Positions 17,134 to 25,263 of a stretch of DNA of 64,000 bases are shown here, one piece after another. Source of the DNA: Streptococcus parasanguinis (GTDB lineage: Bacteria; Bacillota; Bacilli; Lactobacillales; Streptococcaceae). How positions within the stretch are numbered: the stretch's first letter is position 1; each line of letters starts with the position of its first letter. The stretch covers positions 1-64,000 of the forward strand of contig NZ_JAHZPC010000010.1 in the NCBI RefSeq assembly GCF_019929185.1, given 5' to 3'. A model generated the notes under the pieces. The model searched no databases. It was not told the origin of the DNA and worked only from the letters and a program-made list of their open reading frames with translations. The translations under genes and the position numbers were made by a program.

Positions 17134-17689
17134 GGAAGGCTTTATCGAGACTGTTCAAGGGATGGGGTCGCAAATTTGTAGGCAGGCTCACTTTGATTTC
17201 CCCGTTTCCCAATTAACCAGCTACCAAGAAATCGTCAAAGCTTCTGGTCTTCAGTCAGAAACCAATGTCATTCGTTTGGAAAAAATCACTATCGATGAAA
17301 AAGGAGCCAAAAAAACTGGCTTTCCCCTCCACCGCTTAGTTTGGAAGGTGAGCCGGCAACGAGTGGTGGATGGCGTCGCTTCTGTCTTAGATATTGATTA
17401 CCTAGATAGAGAGCTGATCCCTGGCCTGAGTAAGGAAATTGCCCAGCGCTCTATCTACCAATATATAGAAGAAGACTTGAATTGGCAGATTGGCTATGCC
17501 AAGAAAGAAATTTTGATTTCACCAATCGATAATCGCGATAAGATCTTACTGGATCTTGGAAAAGACCAACACGTGGTAACGGTCCGCTCCCAAGTTTACT
17601 TAGCAGACGGTCGGCAATTCCAGTTCACCGAAAGCCGTCACAAATTAGACAAGTTTCATTTTGTCGACTATGCAGAGCGGAGGAAATAA
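17119..17689 (+). pseudogene. treR: treR remnant: GntR-family trehalose repressor lacking its DNA-binding domain
   Basis: About 189 codons remain. They begin with the last part of the winged helix (LLQEEGFIETVQGMG) and continue through the UTRA effector-binding domain (FDFPVSQLTSYQE, VWKVSRQR, ASVLDIDYL, FQFTESRHKLDKF). About the first 48 residues, with the helix-turn-helix, are missing. The open frame continues leftwards into antisense treC sequence as far as an ATG at 16961, but that part is not repressor. There is no promoter or ribosome binding site at the junction. It is likely non-functional. Confidence 0.88.
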
Positions 17690-17693
17690 AAAG

Positions 17694-17868
17694 GAGGCTG
17701 GGACAAAAGTCCTAGCCTCTCAGTTATCTTTGTATTGTAGAGCAAGACGCAGTGGTTGAGTGGGCTCTACTACGCTGATTTCATCAGCTTTTACAGCCCT
17801 ACTCAACTGTGCGGAGGTGGGACGACGAAATCGAATTCTAACGAATGACCGATTTCTGTCCCACTCTC
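17694..17868 (+). repeat. 175-bp intergenic repeat, copy 2
   Basis: The order is: hairpin 1 GAGGCTGGGAC / GTCCTAGCCTC; hairpin 2, a long stem (CGCAGTGGTTGAGTGGGCT with AGCCCTACTCAACTGTGCG) capped by GCTGATttcATCAGC; hairpin 3 GGTGGGAC...GAAATCG / CGATTTC...GTCCCAC followed by CTCTCTTTTATTTT. The two ends are imperfect inverted repeats (GAGGCTGGGACA and GAGAGTGGGACA). Copy 3 has exactly the same length. It lies between the convergent treR remnant and the ABC ATPase gene and probably terminates both. Confidence 0.88.
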
Positions 17869-17875
17869 TTTTATT

Positions 17876-18679
17876 TTATCCTAAGACCAATTCATCACTA
17901 ACCAGAGTTTCACCACTGTTTTGTTGGAAGAGGCGCATCAAATCTTCAACCGTTAGGTTTTTCTTTTCTTCTCCTTTGACGTCGACAACGATCTTGCCTT
18001 GGTAGAGCATGATCAAGCGGTTGCCGTATTCGATAGCATGGTTCATATCATGCGTAATCATCAAGGTTGTCAAATCATGGCTTTCCACAATCTTTTGTGT
18101 CAATTCCATGACCATTTCACTGGTCTTGGGATCAAGCGCTGCGGTATGTTCATCCAGAAGCAAGAGTTTGGGTCTAACCAAGGCTGCCATGACCAAAGTC
18201 AAAGCTTGACGTTGCCCACCAGATAGATATTGAGTATCGACTTTGAGTCGGTTCTCTAAACCAATATTCAGTTCCTTCAAGGCTTCACGGAATAATTCGC
18301 GATCCTTCTCCCGAACGCCCCAGCTCAAACCACGAGATTTTCCACGACGTTGGGCAATGGCCATATTTTCTTCAATGGTCAAACGAGAAGCCGTCCCCAT
18401 TTTAGGATCTTGGAAGACACGCGCAATATCCTTAGCACGCTTACGAACACTCGTATTTTTGATAGAGTTACCCTCTAGCAAGATATCCCCTTCATCCACG
18501 ACTAGATTTCCTGCCAAGATGTTCATCAAGGTTGATTTCCCAGCTCCATTTCCACCGATGACCGAAATGAAATCTCCTTCTTCCACTTGGAGATCCAAGC
18601 CTTTTAAGACGTGGTTTTCATTAACCGTTCCTGCTTCAAATGTCTTATGAATACCTTCAATTGATAATAATGTTGCCAT
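17876..18679 (-). CDS. ABC transporter ATP-binding protein (TrpZ-like)
   Basis: ATPase of a three-gene import system. Walker A GGNGAGKST (about 42-50), Q-loop, signature LSGGQRQAL (about 152-160), Walker B LLLLDEHTAAL and the switch His in MITHDMNHAI are all present. The 267-residue length is usual. It is the last gene of the operon binding protein - permease - ATPase. The partners are of the ABC_sub_bind/TrpXYZ type. The leader of the operon encodes a peptide rich in Phe and Tyr, which points to aromatic amino acid transport. Confidence 0.88.
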   Translation of the reverse strand: MATLLSIEGIHKTFEAGTVNENHVLKGLDLQVEEGDFISVIGGNGAGKSTLMNILAGNLVVDEGDILLEGNSIKNTSVRKRAKDIARVFQDPKMGTASRLTIEENMAIAQRRGKSRGLSWGVREKDRELFREALKELNIGLENRLKVDTQYLSGGQRQALTLVMAALVRPKLLLLDEHTAALDPKTSEMVMELTQKIVESHDLTTLMITHDMNHAIEYGNRLIMLYQGKIVVDVKGEEKKNLTVEDLMRLFQQNSGETLVSDELVLG

Positions 18680-18688
18680 ACTTTTCTC

Positions 18689-19582
18689 CTACTTATTTCC
18701 TAACTTCAATCCGCGAACACGAAGACGTTTTTGCGCCTCAGGAGCGAACAAGACAATTGCGAGCAAGATCGCATTGAAGAGACGAACCATATTTTGATCG
18801 AGATTTGGGATCTCGTAAATATTTAAGATAATCAAACGGTAAACAATGGCTCCAACCCCGATTGAAAGCAAGCGCCAACCAATGGTCAATTCGTGGATCA
18901 AAACCTCAGCGATAATCACCGCACTCAAGCCAACCACGATCGTCCCTGTCCCAGAAGTCACATCTGAGAAACCATCATTTTGAGCAAACATAGCGCCACA
19001 AAGGGCAATCAATCCATTGGAAATCATGTAGCCCAATATCTTCATGTTATCTACATTGACCCCATTAGCCTCACTCATTGGGATGTTATCACCTGTCGAG
19101 CGCAAAACCAAGCCAAGTTGCGTCTTCATTAAGAGGGTCAACAAGATACAGACGATGATCAAGCAGGAAATACTAATCAAAAAGACAGCTTCTTCATTAG
19201 AAAGTCCAAATTTCATGACACTCTTGAAAATGGTACTGGCATCGCCAATAGAGAGATTGGGAACTCCCCCCATGATTTTGATATTGATAGAGTAGAGACC
19301 CGTCAAAGTGACAATCCCTGTCAAGAGGGCTGGAATTTTCATTTTTGTATGGAGAATCCCAGAGACCAAGCCTGCAATCATCCCTGCAAAAAAGCCCAAC
19401 AAGGTTGCAATCCAAGGGTTTCTTCCCGCTTGAATTTGTGAGGCTACAACTGCTGCCCCAAGTGGAAAGGCTCCTTCTGCCGTCATATCGGCAATATCTA
19501 AAATTCGAAATGTTAAGTAAACACCGATCGCCATGATCGACCACAATAAACCTTCTGATAAACTTGATAAAACGAAATTCAT
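18689..19582 (-). CDS. ABC transporter permease (TrpY-like)
   Basis: Membrane protein of 297 residues with about eight to nine hydrophobic segments, related to the branched-chain amino acid/LivH permease superfamily (MNFVLSSLSEGLLWSIMAIGVY start; GAFPLGAAVVA; LVLRSTGDNIPMSEANGV is the coupling region). It sits nine bases upstream of the ATPase gene and ten bases downstream of the binding-protein gene, so all three are cotranscribed. An AGGAGG sequence precedes the start. Confidence 0.88.
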   Translation of the reverse strand: MNFVLSSLSEGLLWSIMAIGVYLTFRILDIADMTAEGAFPLGAAVVASQIQAGRNPWIATLLGFFAGMIAGLVSGILHTKMKIPALLTGIVTLTGLYSINIKIMGGVPNLSIGDASTIFKSVMKFGLSNEEAVFLISISCLIIVCILLTLLMKTQLGLVLRSTGDNIPMSEANGVNVDNMKILGYMISNGLIALCGAMFAQNDGFSDVTSGTGTIVVGLSAVIIAEVLIHELTIGWRLLSIGVGAIVYRLIILNIYEIPNLDQNMVRLFNAILLAIVLFAPEAQKRLRVRGLKLGNK

Positions 19583-19592
19583 CTCAAACCTC

Positions 19593-20570
19593 CTATTTTT
19601 CTACCTTCAACGAGCTAATATCAATTCCTAGTTCTTTAGCCATCTCTTTATTGGTATGCAATTCTAATTTTTCAGGTGTTTCAACTGCGACTTTTCCAGG
19701 TTTCTCGCCCTTCATGATGCGAATAGCCATCCGAGCAGCTTGTCTCCCCAATTCCTCATAATCGGTACCAAAGTTGTACAAACCACCAGTGGCCACCATC
19801 TCAGCAGATCCACCAAAAACGGGCACCTTATGGCTGATAGAAACCTGTTTGACAGTGTCCATTGTAGAAGAGATAATATTGTCCGTCGGAACAAAGACGA
19901 TATCTGCCTCTGACATGATGCTGTCTGCTGCAGCTTTCACATTGTTACTATCGAGAATTGTTTTTTCAACCACTTGATAGCCTTTAGCTTCTAGGATCTT
20001 CTTCGCATTGTCTTTTTGGACGACGGAGTTAGGCTCACTTTGCGTATAGAGAATCCCAACTGTTTTCGCCGTTGGAAGCACTTGCTTAATCATGTCTACC
20101 TGTGTAGCGATCGCATCTTCTGACTGGTCACTTGTCCCTGTGATATTGCCACCTGGTTCTTTCAAGTTTTTCACCAATTTCGCTGCCAATGGGTCGGTCA
20201 CAGCTGAGAAAACAATAGGTGTTGATTTAGTGGTATTAGCCAAACTTTGTGCTGAAGGGGTTGCAATCGCAAAGACTAGATCACTTTCTTCTGCCAATTG
20301 TTTAGAAATATTTTTCAGATTTCGTTGCTCCCCTTGAGCATTTTGGAAATCGATCTGAATATTTTTCCCATCTACATAGCCCTCTTTCTTCAACTCCTCG
20401 ATAAAGCCTTTTCGTGTCGCATCAAGCGACTTATGGGTGATGTACTGGGAAATCCCAATTCGAAAGACATTCTCTTTTTTAGTATCCTTTAGGTGGTGTA
20501 AGGTCACCAATGATGTTAACAGAAGTCCTACAACCAGGACAGGTGCTAGCAATTTTTTCACTACTTTCAT
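19593..20570 (-). CDS. ABC transporter substrate-binding protein (TrpX family)
   Basis: Extracytoplasmic solute-binding protein of the ABC_sub_bind type, often named TrpX in streptococci. The start at 20570 (MKVVKKLLAPV) has AAAGGAG upstream; the earlier in-frame start at 20600 lies close to the leader terminator. Residues 4-30 form a hydrophobic signal or anchor. No lipobox Cys is seen, so it may stay anchored by this segment. Features include FRIGISQYITH, PIVFSAVTDPLAA and YTQSEPNS. The TrpX name predicts tryptophan, but the leader peptide has Phe/Tyr and no Trp codons, so tyrosine or phenylalanine may be the true substrate. Confidence 0.85.
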   Translation of the reverse strand: MKVVKKLLAPVLVVGLLLTSLVTLHHLKDTKKENVFRIGISQYITHKSLDATRKGFIEELKKEGYVDGKNIQIDFQNAQGEQRNLKNISKQLAEESDLVFAIATPSAQSLANTTKSTPIVFSAVTDPLAAKLVKNLKEPGGNITGTSDQSEDAIATQVDMIKQVLPTAKTVGILYTQSEPNSVVQKDNAKKILEAKGYQVVEKTILDSNNVKAAADSIMSEADIVFVPTDNIISSTMDTVKQVSISHKVPVFGGSAEMVATGGLYNFGTDYEELGRQAARMAIRIMKGEKPGKVAVETPEKLELHTNKEMAKELGIDISSLKVEK

Positions 20571-20598
20571 TTTTTGACTCCTTTTCTGCAAAATAAAC

Positions 20599-20631
20599 AA
20601 AAAATCCGCTTAGATGATTCTCTAAACGGAT
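20599..20631 (-). terminator. leader terminator (attenuator) of the ABC transporter operon
   Basis: ATCCGTTTAGA (20621-20631) pairs with TCTAAGCGGAT (20604-20614) in a perfect 11-bp stem followed by six T. It lies within the transcript upstream of the first structural gene, so it must be conditional. An alternative 10-bp pairing of its 5' strand with 20666-20675 (TCTAAATGGA) would prevent it. Confidence 0.85.
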
Positions 20632-20663
20632 GCTTGAAATTCTCCAACAAGTTACAAAACCTC

Positions 20664-20692
20664 GGTCCATTTAGATACTAGCTCTATGGACC
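20664..20692 (-). promoter_or_regulatory. antiterminator-sequestering hairpin in the ABC operon leader
   Basis: GGTCCAT (20686-20692) pairs with ATGGACC (20664-20670). The 3' strand of this hairpin contains the bases that otherwise form the antiterminator, and the 5' strand can be captured by CTATGTGG from about 20711-20718 upstream. Confidence 0.65.
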
Positions 20693-20770
20693 ATCATCAA
20701 AAATCTTAGCCACATAGATACAAACAAATTGCTTGGGTTGTTTGCATCCATGAGATCATGTCTACAAACA

Positions 20771-20824
20771 CTATCTAAAGTAGCTAAAGTAGAATTTTTG
20801 AATAGAAATGGCTTGTTGTTTCAT
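20771..20824 (-). CDS. aromatic leader peptide MKQQAISIQKFYFSYFR
   Basis: An 18-codon ORF (17 residues) lies about 27 nt after the predicted transcription start of the ABC operon. Codons 11-16 read Phe-Tyr-Phe-Ser-Tyr-Phe, the kind of run seen in amino acid attenuator peptides such as PheL. The last codons (20772-20787) are complementary to 20706-20720, so a ribosome stalled at the aromatic codons would mask segment 1. The Shine-Dalgarno is weak (GAAAG, spaced far). This is too short for usual gene finders. Function is inferred from layout. Confidence 0.65.
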   Translation of the reverse strand: MKQQAISIQKFYFSYFR

Positions 20825-20857
20825 GTTTATTTTCTGCTTTCTTTATTTATGGGTATT

Positions 20858-20886
20858 ATCTTACCGTAATTTATTTTTGATGTCAA
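20858..20886 (-). promoter_or_regulatory. promoter of the ABC transporter operon
   Basis: A consensus -35 TTGACA (20881-20886) and a -10 TAAGAT (20858-20863) are separated by 17 bp. The expected start near 20851 gives a leader of about 280 nt. Confidence 0.8.
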
Positions 20887-20940
20887 GACTATTTCAGAAA
20901 TTTTTGAAATTTTTTGAAAATTCAACCGGTCCTGACAAGA

Positions 20941-20974
20941 AAAAAACAGAGGCTGGAACACATCCAGGCCTCTA
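20941..20974 (-). terminator. terminator of the CBS-domain membrane protein gene
   Basis: AGAGGCCTGGATGTG/ TTCCAGCCTCT forms a stem with TTTTTTT following on the minus strand. Confidence 0.8.
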
Positions 20975-20978
20975 TTTT

Positions 20979-22328
20979 CTAATCTTCTTTTGATTTAGTT
21001 TCTTCATCTTCCTCGACGATTTCAGAAATTTCAACTTTCACCTTGGTCACACGACCATTTTTTACTTTGTCATTTGTCAAAATGAGGTGTTTCTTTTGAC
21101 TATCGACTTCACAGCTGAGTCGCTCTTTCAAGGTTGGAATTCGCCCAACCTCTGTCAGATAATACCCTGCAATGGTATCCACATCATCACTTTGCAACTC
21201 AACATCAAAATATTCGTTAAAGTCATTTAGTGACATGGCTCCTTGTACGACATAGGTATTGTCCGCAATTTCAAAGACATCAATTTCTGCTTTGTCAGTC
21301 TCATCGTCAATTTCACCGACGATTTCTTCCAAGAGGTCTTCAAGAGTAACCAAACCAGACATCCCACCATATTCATCAAGCAGAATGGCCATTTGATTTT
21401 GGGTATTGCGCAATTCCTTCAAAAGATCATCCACAAAAATGGTCTCTGGAACAAACAAAGGTTCTTGTAAAATCTTTCTTAAGACAATATTATCAAAGCC
21501 ATTGATAAATCCTTCGTTCAAGAGACGTTTGGTATGGATGAGACCGATGACATTGTCCTTGTCATCATCATAGACAGGAATCCGTGAAAAGTTTTGCTTA
21601 AGGATACTTTCAATGATTTCTTTGGTATCATCATTGATATCAACCATGAAGGCATCTGTCCGTGGCACCATGACTTCACGCGCTACCATTTCATCTAATG
21701 AAAAGATCCCTTGGAGCATCTCAATCTCGTCCGCATCTAGTGTTGCTTCACTATTGGTCAGCATATACTCGATTTCATCCCGCGTCATCTTTTCATCCGG
21801 ATCATCGAATTCCATTGGCGTGATACGGCTCAAAAGGTTGGTCGACGCTGAAAGCAACCAAACAAAGGGGCTAACAATTTTTCCTAATAAAATGACAATC
21901 GGAGCCGTTCGAACAGCTAACTCATCTTTCAGGTTCATAGCGATTCGTTTCGGATAGAGTTCCCCAAATACGATCGAAATATAAGTCAAAAACGCTAGAG
22001 ATAAAAAGCTTCCAGCTGCAACAGCCGTTTTAGTATTGCCCATCCATCCAGCAATAACATGACCAAGGCTATCTGCAAGACTCGCCCCAGATAAGATGGT
22101 AATCAAGGTGATCCCCACCTGAATAGTGGATAAAAAATGGTTGGGCTGTTCCAAAACGCTAAGAAGACGAATGTATTTTTTATCTCCTTCTTCAGCCTTT
22201 TGCACTACACGAGAACGATTCAACGATACCATTGACATTTCGGTTGCCGAGAAAAAGGCGTTCAATAATGTCAAAACAATCAATAAAATAAATTCCAGTA
22301 AAATTTCCTGACTGCCAGGGTCTTCCAT
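20979..22328 (-). CDS. HlyC/CorC-family transporter (DUF21-CBS-CorC_HlyC)
   Basis: Membrane protein with an N-terminal DUF21 domain of three to four helices (about 8-185), a CBS pair (about 205-325; PRTDAFMVDI, GLIHTKRLL, DEYGGMSGLVTLEDLLEEIVGEI) and a C-terminal CorC_HlyC domain. The family is linked to Mg2+/Co2+ efflux or tolerance; the older name hemolysin is not a demonstrated activity. I use the ATG at 22328 (449 aa, MEDPGSQEIL), preceded by GGAGGAAAG, rather than an earlier start at 22388. It is monocistronic. Confidence 0.85.
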   Translation of the reverse strand: MEDPGSQEILLEFILLIVLTLLNAFFSATEMSMVSLNRSRVVQKAEEGDKKYIRLLSVLEQPNHFLSTIQVGITLITILSGASLADSLGHVIAGWMGNTKTAVAAGSFLSLAFLTYISIVFGELYPKRIAMNLKDELAVRTAPIVILLGKIVSPFVWLLSASTNLLSRITPMEFDDPDEKMTRDEIEYMLTNSEATLDADEIEMLQGIFSLDEMVAREVMVPRTDAFMVDINDDTKEIIESILKQNFSRIPVYDDDKDNVIGLIHTKRLLNEGFINGFDNIVLRKILQEPLFVPETIFVDDLLKELRNTQNQMAILLDEYGGMSGLVTLEDLLEEIVGEIDDETDKAEIDVFEIADNTYVVQGAMSLNDFNEYFDVELQSDDVDTIAGYYLTEVGRIPTLKERLSCEVDSQKKHLILTNDKVKNGRVTKVKVEISEIVEEDEETKSKED

Positions 22329-22418
22329 GGATACTTTCCTCCAGTATATAATATCGTATATTATACCACAAAATATGAGAGCCTGCATTCTTCTATGTCA
22401 TTTTCTTTTTTCACCATC

Positions 22419-22446
22419 AAAAAATCAGGACCAGGTCCTGATTTTA
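22419..22446 (-). terminator. terminator of the Mga-like regulator gene
   Basis: ATCAGGACC and GGTCCTGAT form a perfect palindrome with T/A runs on both flanks; it overlaps the last codon and stop of the gene. Confidence 0.85.
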
Positions 22447-23925
22447 GTGCTCTGCACTGGTAAAATCATAAAAGAAGGCATTGAGTTTTTCAACCAGCTC
22501 TAGCGATGAGAGACTACTTGTACAGATAAAAGGTTTTTTCTTTAATTCCGGCATCATAAAGTTGGCCACCACGACATCTGCATCTGAAGCTTCGATATCC
22601 TCTACTGTTAGATTATACTTGATCATCTGAGTAAATTCAAAGTTATCCGTACAGTAGAAATCTAGAAAATCGATCATGGATTTAGCATGGTGGTCATCAA
22701 AACGACTGATAATCAAGACCTTAATGGACTTCCGGCGGCGCAATAATTGTGGTAAGAGACGTTCCCAGTGAGTGTAGACCGTGTAGATCATGTGCTTGAT
22801 AATTTCTTCATTCAGATTATGCTTCATGGTCTTCATATAAGTGATGATATGGTCTCTCAAATCATCATAGAAGGCTGGGAAGATGCTCATAAAATCTTCG
22901 TTGGTATTGGTCTTGGTATCAAATAAGAGGAACTCCGAGAACAATTCCTTCCGACCTAAGTGAGCTGTATTATGAACGTGCATCAACATCTCATCAAGAT
23001 TTTCGATATCTAAATCATAGGTATAGCATAGATCTTTGAACATATCTTTAATGAGTCTAGTGGATTCTTTTGCATAAGGATCTGTTTCTGCGGCCTCAAT
23101 CAAGCTTTCTGGGCTGAAATAGAAATTTTCTTGAATAAAGATGATGAAGAACTGCTCCAGCACTTTTTCATTTAACTCGACACCCAACTGCAAGCTAAAG
23201 TAGCGCAACATCTCCTCAACATTGGTCACCCCTTGATATTGATCTTTATAGGCTTCAAAGGTCGTTGGAATGTCGATGAAATAGCCTTGCTTAATACGTG
23301 ATAAGTACACTGTCAAGAGAACTTTGTAAGACTTAATGACAGAGAAGGTCAATGGATAGCCATAGAGCTTGAAGAAGAAGGTGATCAAATCGGTCACGGC
23401 CTCTTCCTTAAATTCTGGGAAAGGCCACTCCATATAGTAATAACGTTCCGCAAAATACTGGGCATAGAAGAAACGAACATCTACTTCATCCCCGACAAGA
23501 TTCAAGGGTTTCAAATCAATCTTTACATTGTATTTAGTTTGAAGCTTCTGATTAATCGTCCGAATCAAGCGGTAGAAAGACTGGTAACTCAGATCAAACT
23601 TTCTGCAAATATATTCATTGGAAACATCCTTGTGGAAGAAGAGGTATTCAATCAAGGCGAAGGCTTGTGATTCTTTAAAAAAGTGATGGTAAATCACCTC
23701 AAGACCAACCGAATCTTCATAACTGATCTTGATCCCATTGGTAGAGGATTCAATTAAAAAATCATCAAATGTACTACGAAGATTAGACAAATCTTCTTTT
23801 AATGAACGTTCTGTACAATCCAAACGCTTGGCCAACTCTTTCAAGTGGAACCATCTTTTTTCCTTAATCAAGATTTCCAACAATTGCAATTGGCGTCTCT
23901 GTTTTTTGGATAAGAGGAGTCTCAT
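22444..23925 (-). CDS. Mga/MgaSpn-family global transcriptional regulator
   Basis: 493 residues, the same length as pneumococcal MgaSpn (MgrA). An N-terminal HTH_Mga segment (FHLKELAKRLDCTERSLKEDLSNLR, about 27-51) and a second Mga helix-turn-helix (EYICRKFDLSYQSFYRLIRTINQ, about 104-126) are followed by PRD-like helical regions and a C-terminal EIIB-like domain (VLIISRFDDHHAKSMIDFL). Mga proteins can activate or repress surface and metabolic genes and can be phosphorylated by the PTS. Neighbours do not reveal targets here. It has a clear AAAGGTAGGGAAAG ribosome binding site. Confidence 0.85.
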   Translation of the reverse strand: MRLLLSKKQRRQLQLLEILIKEKRWFHLKELAKRLDCTERSLKEDLSNLRSTFDDFLIESSTNGIKISYEDSVGLEVIYHHFFKESQAFALIEYLFFHKDVSNEYICRKFDLSYQSFYRLIRTINQKLQTKYNVKIDLKPLNLVGDEVDVRFFYAQYFAERYYYMEWPFPEFKEEAVTDLITFFFKLYGYPLTFSVIKSYKVLLTVYLSRIKQGYFIDIPTTFEAYKDQYQGVTNVEEMLRYFSLQLGVELNEKVLEQFFIIFIQENFYFSPESLIEAAETDPYAKESTRLIKDMFKDLCYTYDLDIENLDEMLMHVHNTAHLGRKELFSEFLLFDTKTNTNEDFMSIFPAFYDDLRDHIITYMKTMKHNLNEEIIKHMIYTVYTHWERLLPQLLRRRKSIKVLIISRFDDHHAKSMIDFLDFYCTDNFEFTQMIKYNLTVEDIEASDADVVVANFMMPELKKKPFICTSSLSSLELVEKLNAFFYDFTSAEH

Positions 23926-24024
23926 CTTTCCCTACCTTTTCATATTTTCTTTCAAAATCACTTATATTTTAACACATTTCATAACACTTGTTGACTTTTT
24001 TACGGTATTTTTTCAAAAAAATGT

Positions 24025-24060
24025 ACAAAAAAGACTCCAAGGCCCATATAGGCGCTAGAG
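24025..24060 (-). terminator. terminator of the AI-2E family transporter gene
   Basis: GACTCTAGCGCC pairs imperfectly with GGGCCTTGGAGTC and is followed by TTTTTT on the minus strand. Confidence 0.8.
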
Positions 24061-24061
24061 T

Positions 24062-25189
24062 CTAAGATTTATTAATGATTCCAAATTCTTCTTTTTTCTT
24101 CTGCTCCTTCGCAGCACGGTGGTTATCATAAAGATTTACCAAGAATTTTACAATTTCTTTCCCAATCGAATAGACTGGAATCGCGACGACCATCCCGATA
24201 ATTCCGTAGATATTACTTGAGAGCAATAAGAGAACCATAATGGTAATCGGGTGAACCTTCATCACGCCTCCAACAATACGCGGATAAAGAATATTGCCAT
24301 CGATCTGCTGGATGATCAACATGTAAATGACTGCTTTGATCATCATATCCATATCGGTAAAAGCATAAGTGATGATCATCGGAATCAAACCGATGGTTGG
24401 TCCTACATAGGGAATCAAGTTGGCCAGCCCAGAAAAAATGGCAAAGACCAAAGCATACTTCAATCCAATAAAACTATAGCCAATGTAGGCTAGTGTTCCA
24501 ATGATCAAAGCATCGATCGAAATACCACTAATATAGCGAGAGACCGTTTCATTCAAACTAACCAAGAGGCTTGAAATGTGGAGTTTGTCATTGCGTAAAA
24601 TGGTCCGTTCTAACATCGGCAACAACTTCTTGCCATCAATCAAGAAATAAACCAAGAAGACAGGGGTCATGATTAAGATAAAGACCGTATTGACAATGGT
24701 GTTAACCACACTTCCTAAACTGTTGGTCACACTATTCAAGAGATTTTGTAGGATATCCATATAAGAGAGATTCAACTGCTGAATCGTCGACTGGATATTT
24801 ACATTCTGGAACAAAGGATTGGTTGAGAGTTTTCGAACCAAACTTTGGACTTCCCAGTAGAGCCCTTGAGTCGAATTGATCAAGCTGGTTAACTGATTGA
24901 TCAAGATGGGGAGCAGATAAAAGATCCCTAAGCCAATGATCCCAAACAAGAGTACTAGGGTGATCAAAATGCCAAACACACGCTTGATTTTTAAGTGTTT
25001 TTCCAACAATTCAACAATCGGATTGGTAATGTAATATAAAAAACCTGCAATTAAAAATGGTAAGAGGATGGTATTCAGAACAGAGACAAATGGAGAAATT
25101 AAAGTCCCCATTGATTTCCAAATATAGAAAATCACCGTCAATAATAAAATTTCACATGTCCAGAATAACAATTTACTATTTCGAAACAT
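24062..25189 (-). CDS. AI-2E family transporter (YtvI/PerM-like)
   Basis: 375-residue membrane protein of the UPF0118/AI-2E exporter family with about eight hydrophobic segments (an N-terminal pair, a periplasmic-type stretch near 100-150, and a C-terminal bundle with NLIPYVGPTIGLIPMII). Family members move small solutes or act as Na+/H+ antiporters; the actual substrate is not predictable. It has a GGAGG ribosome binding site and stands alone, divergent from the ABC ATPase gene. Confidence 0.85.
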   Translation of the reverse strand: MFRNSKLLFWTCEILLLTVIFYIWKSMGTLISPFVSVLNTILLPFLIAGFLYYITNPIVELLEKHLKIKRVFGILITLVLLFGIIGLGIFYLLPILINQLTSLINSTQGLYWEVQSLVRKLSTNPLFQNVNIQSTIQQLNLSYMDILQNLLNSVTNSLGSVVNTIVNTVFILIMTPVFLVYFLIDGKKLLPMLERTILRNDKLHISSLLVSLNETVSRYISGISIDALIIGTLAYIGYSFIGLKYALVFAIFSGLANLIPYVGPTIGLIPMIITYAFTDMDMMIKAVIYMLIIQQIDGNILYPRIVGGVMKVHPITIMVLLLLSSNIYGIIGMVVAIPVYSIGKEIVKFLVNLYDNHRAAKEQKKKEEFGIINKS

Positions 25190-25263
25190 TCCTTACCTCC
25201 TGTTTTCTATTCTACCATATTTTATGATAGAATAGAGGGGATTTTAATCAAAAGGATGAAGTT

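Noticed and set aside
16961-17689. A continuous 242-codon plus-strand frame as one intact GntR-like gene
   Set aside because: Only the part from about 17119 matches TreR. The first 50 codons are antisense to the treC remnant and there is no helix-turn-helix.
20479-20670. 63-codon minus-strand frame starting at the leader antiterminator (ATG at 20670)
   Set aside because: It reads through the leader terminator and overlaps the binding-protein start out of frame; no ribosome binding site.
20599-20851. T-box leader for the ABC transporter operon
   Set aside because: The conserved T-box sequence (GGGTGGNACCGCG-like) is absent; the leader-peptide reading fits better.
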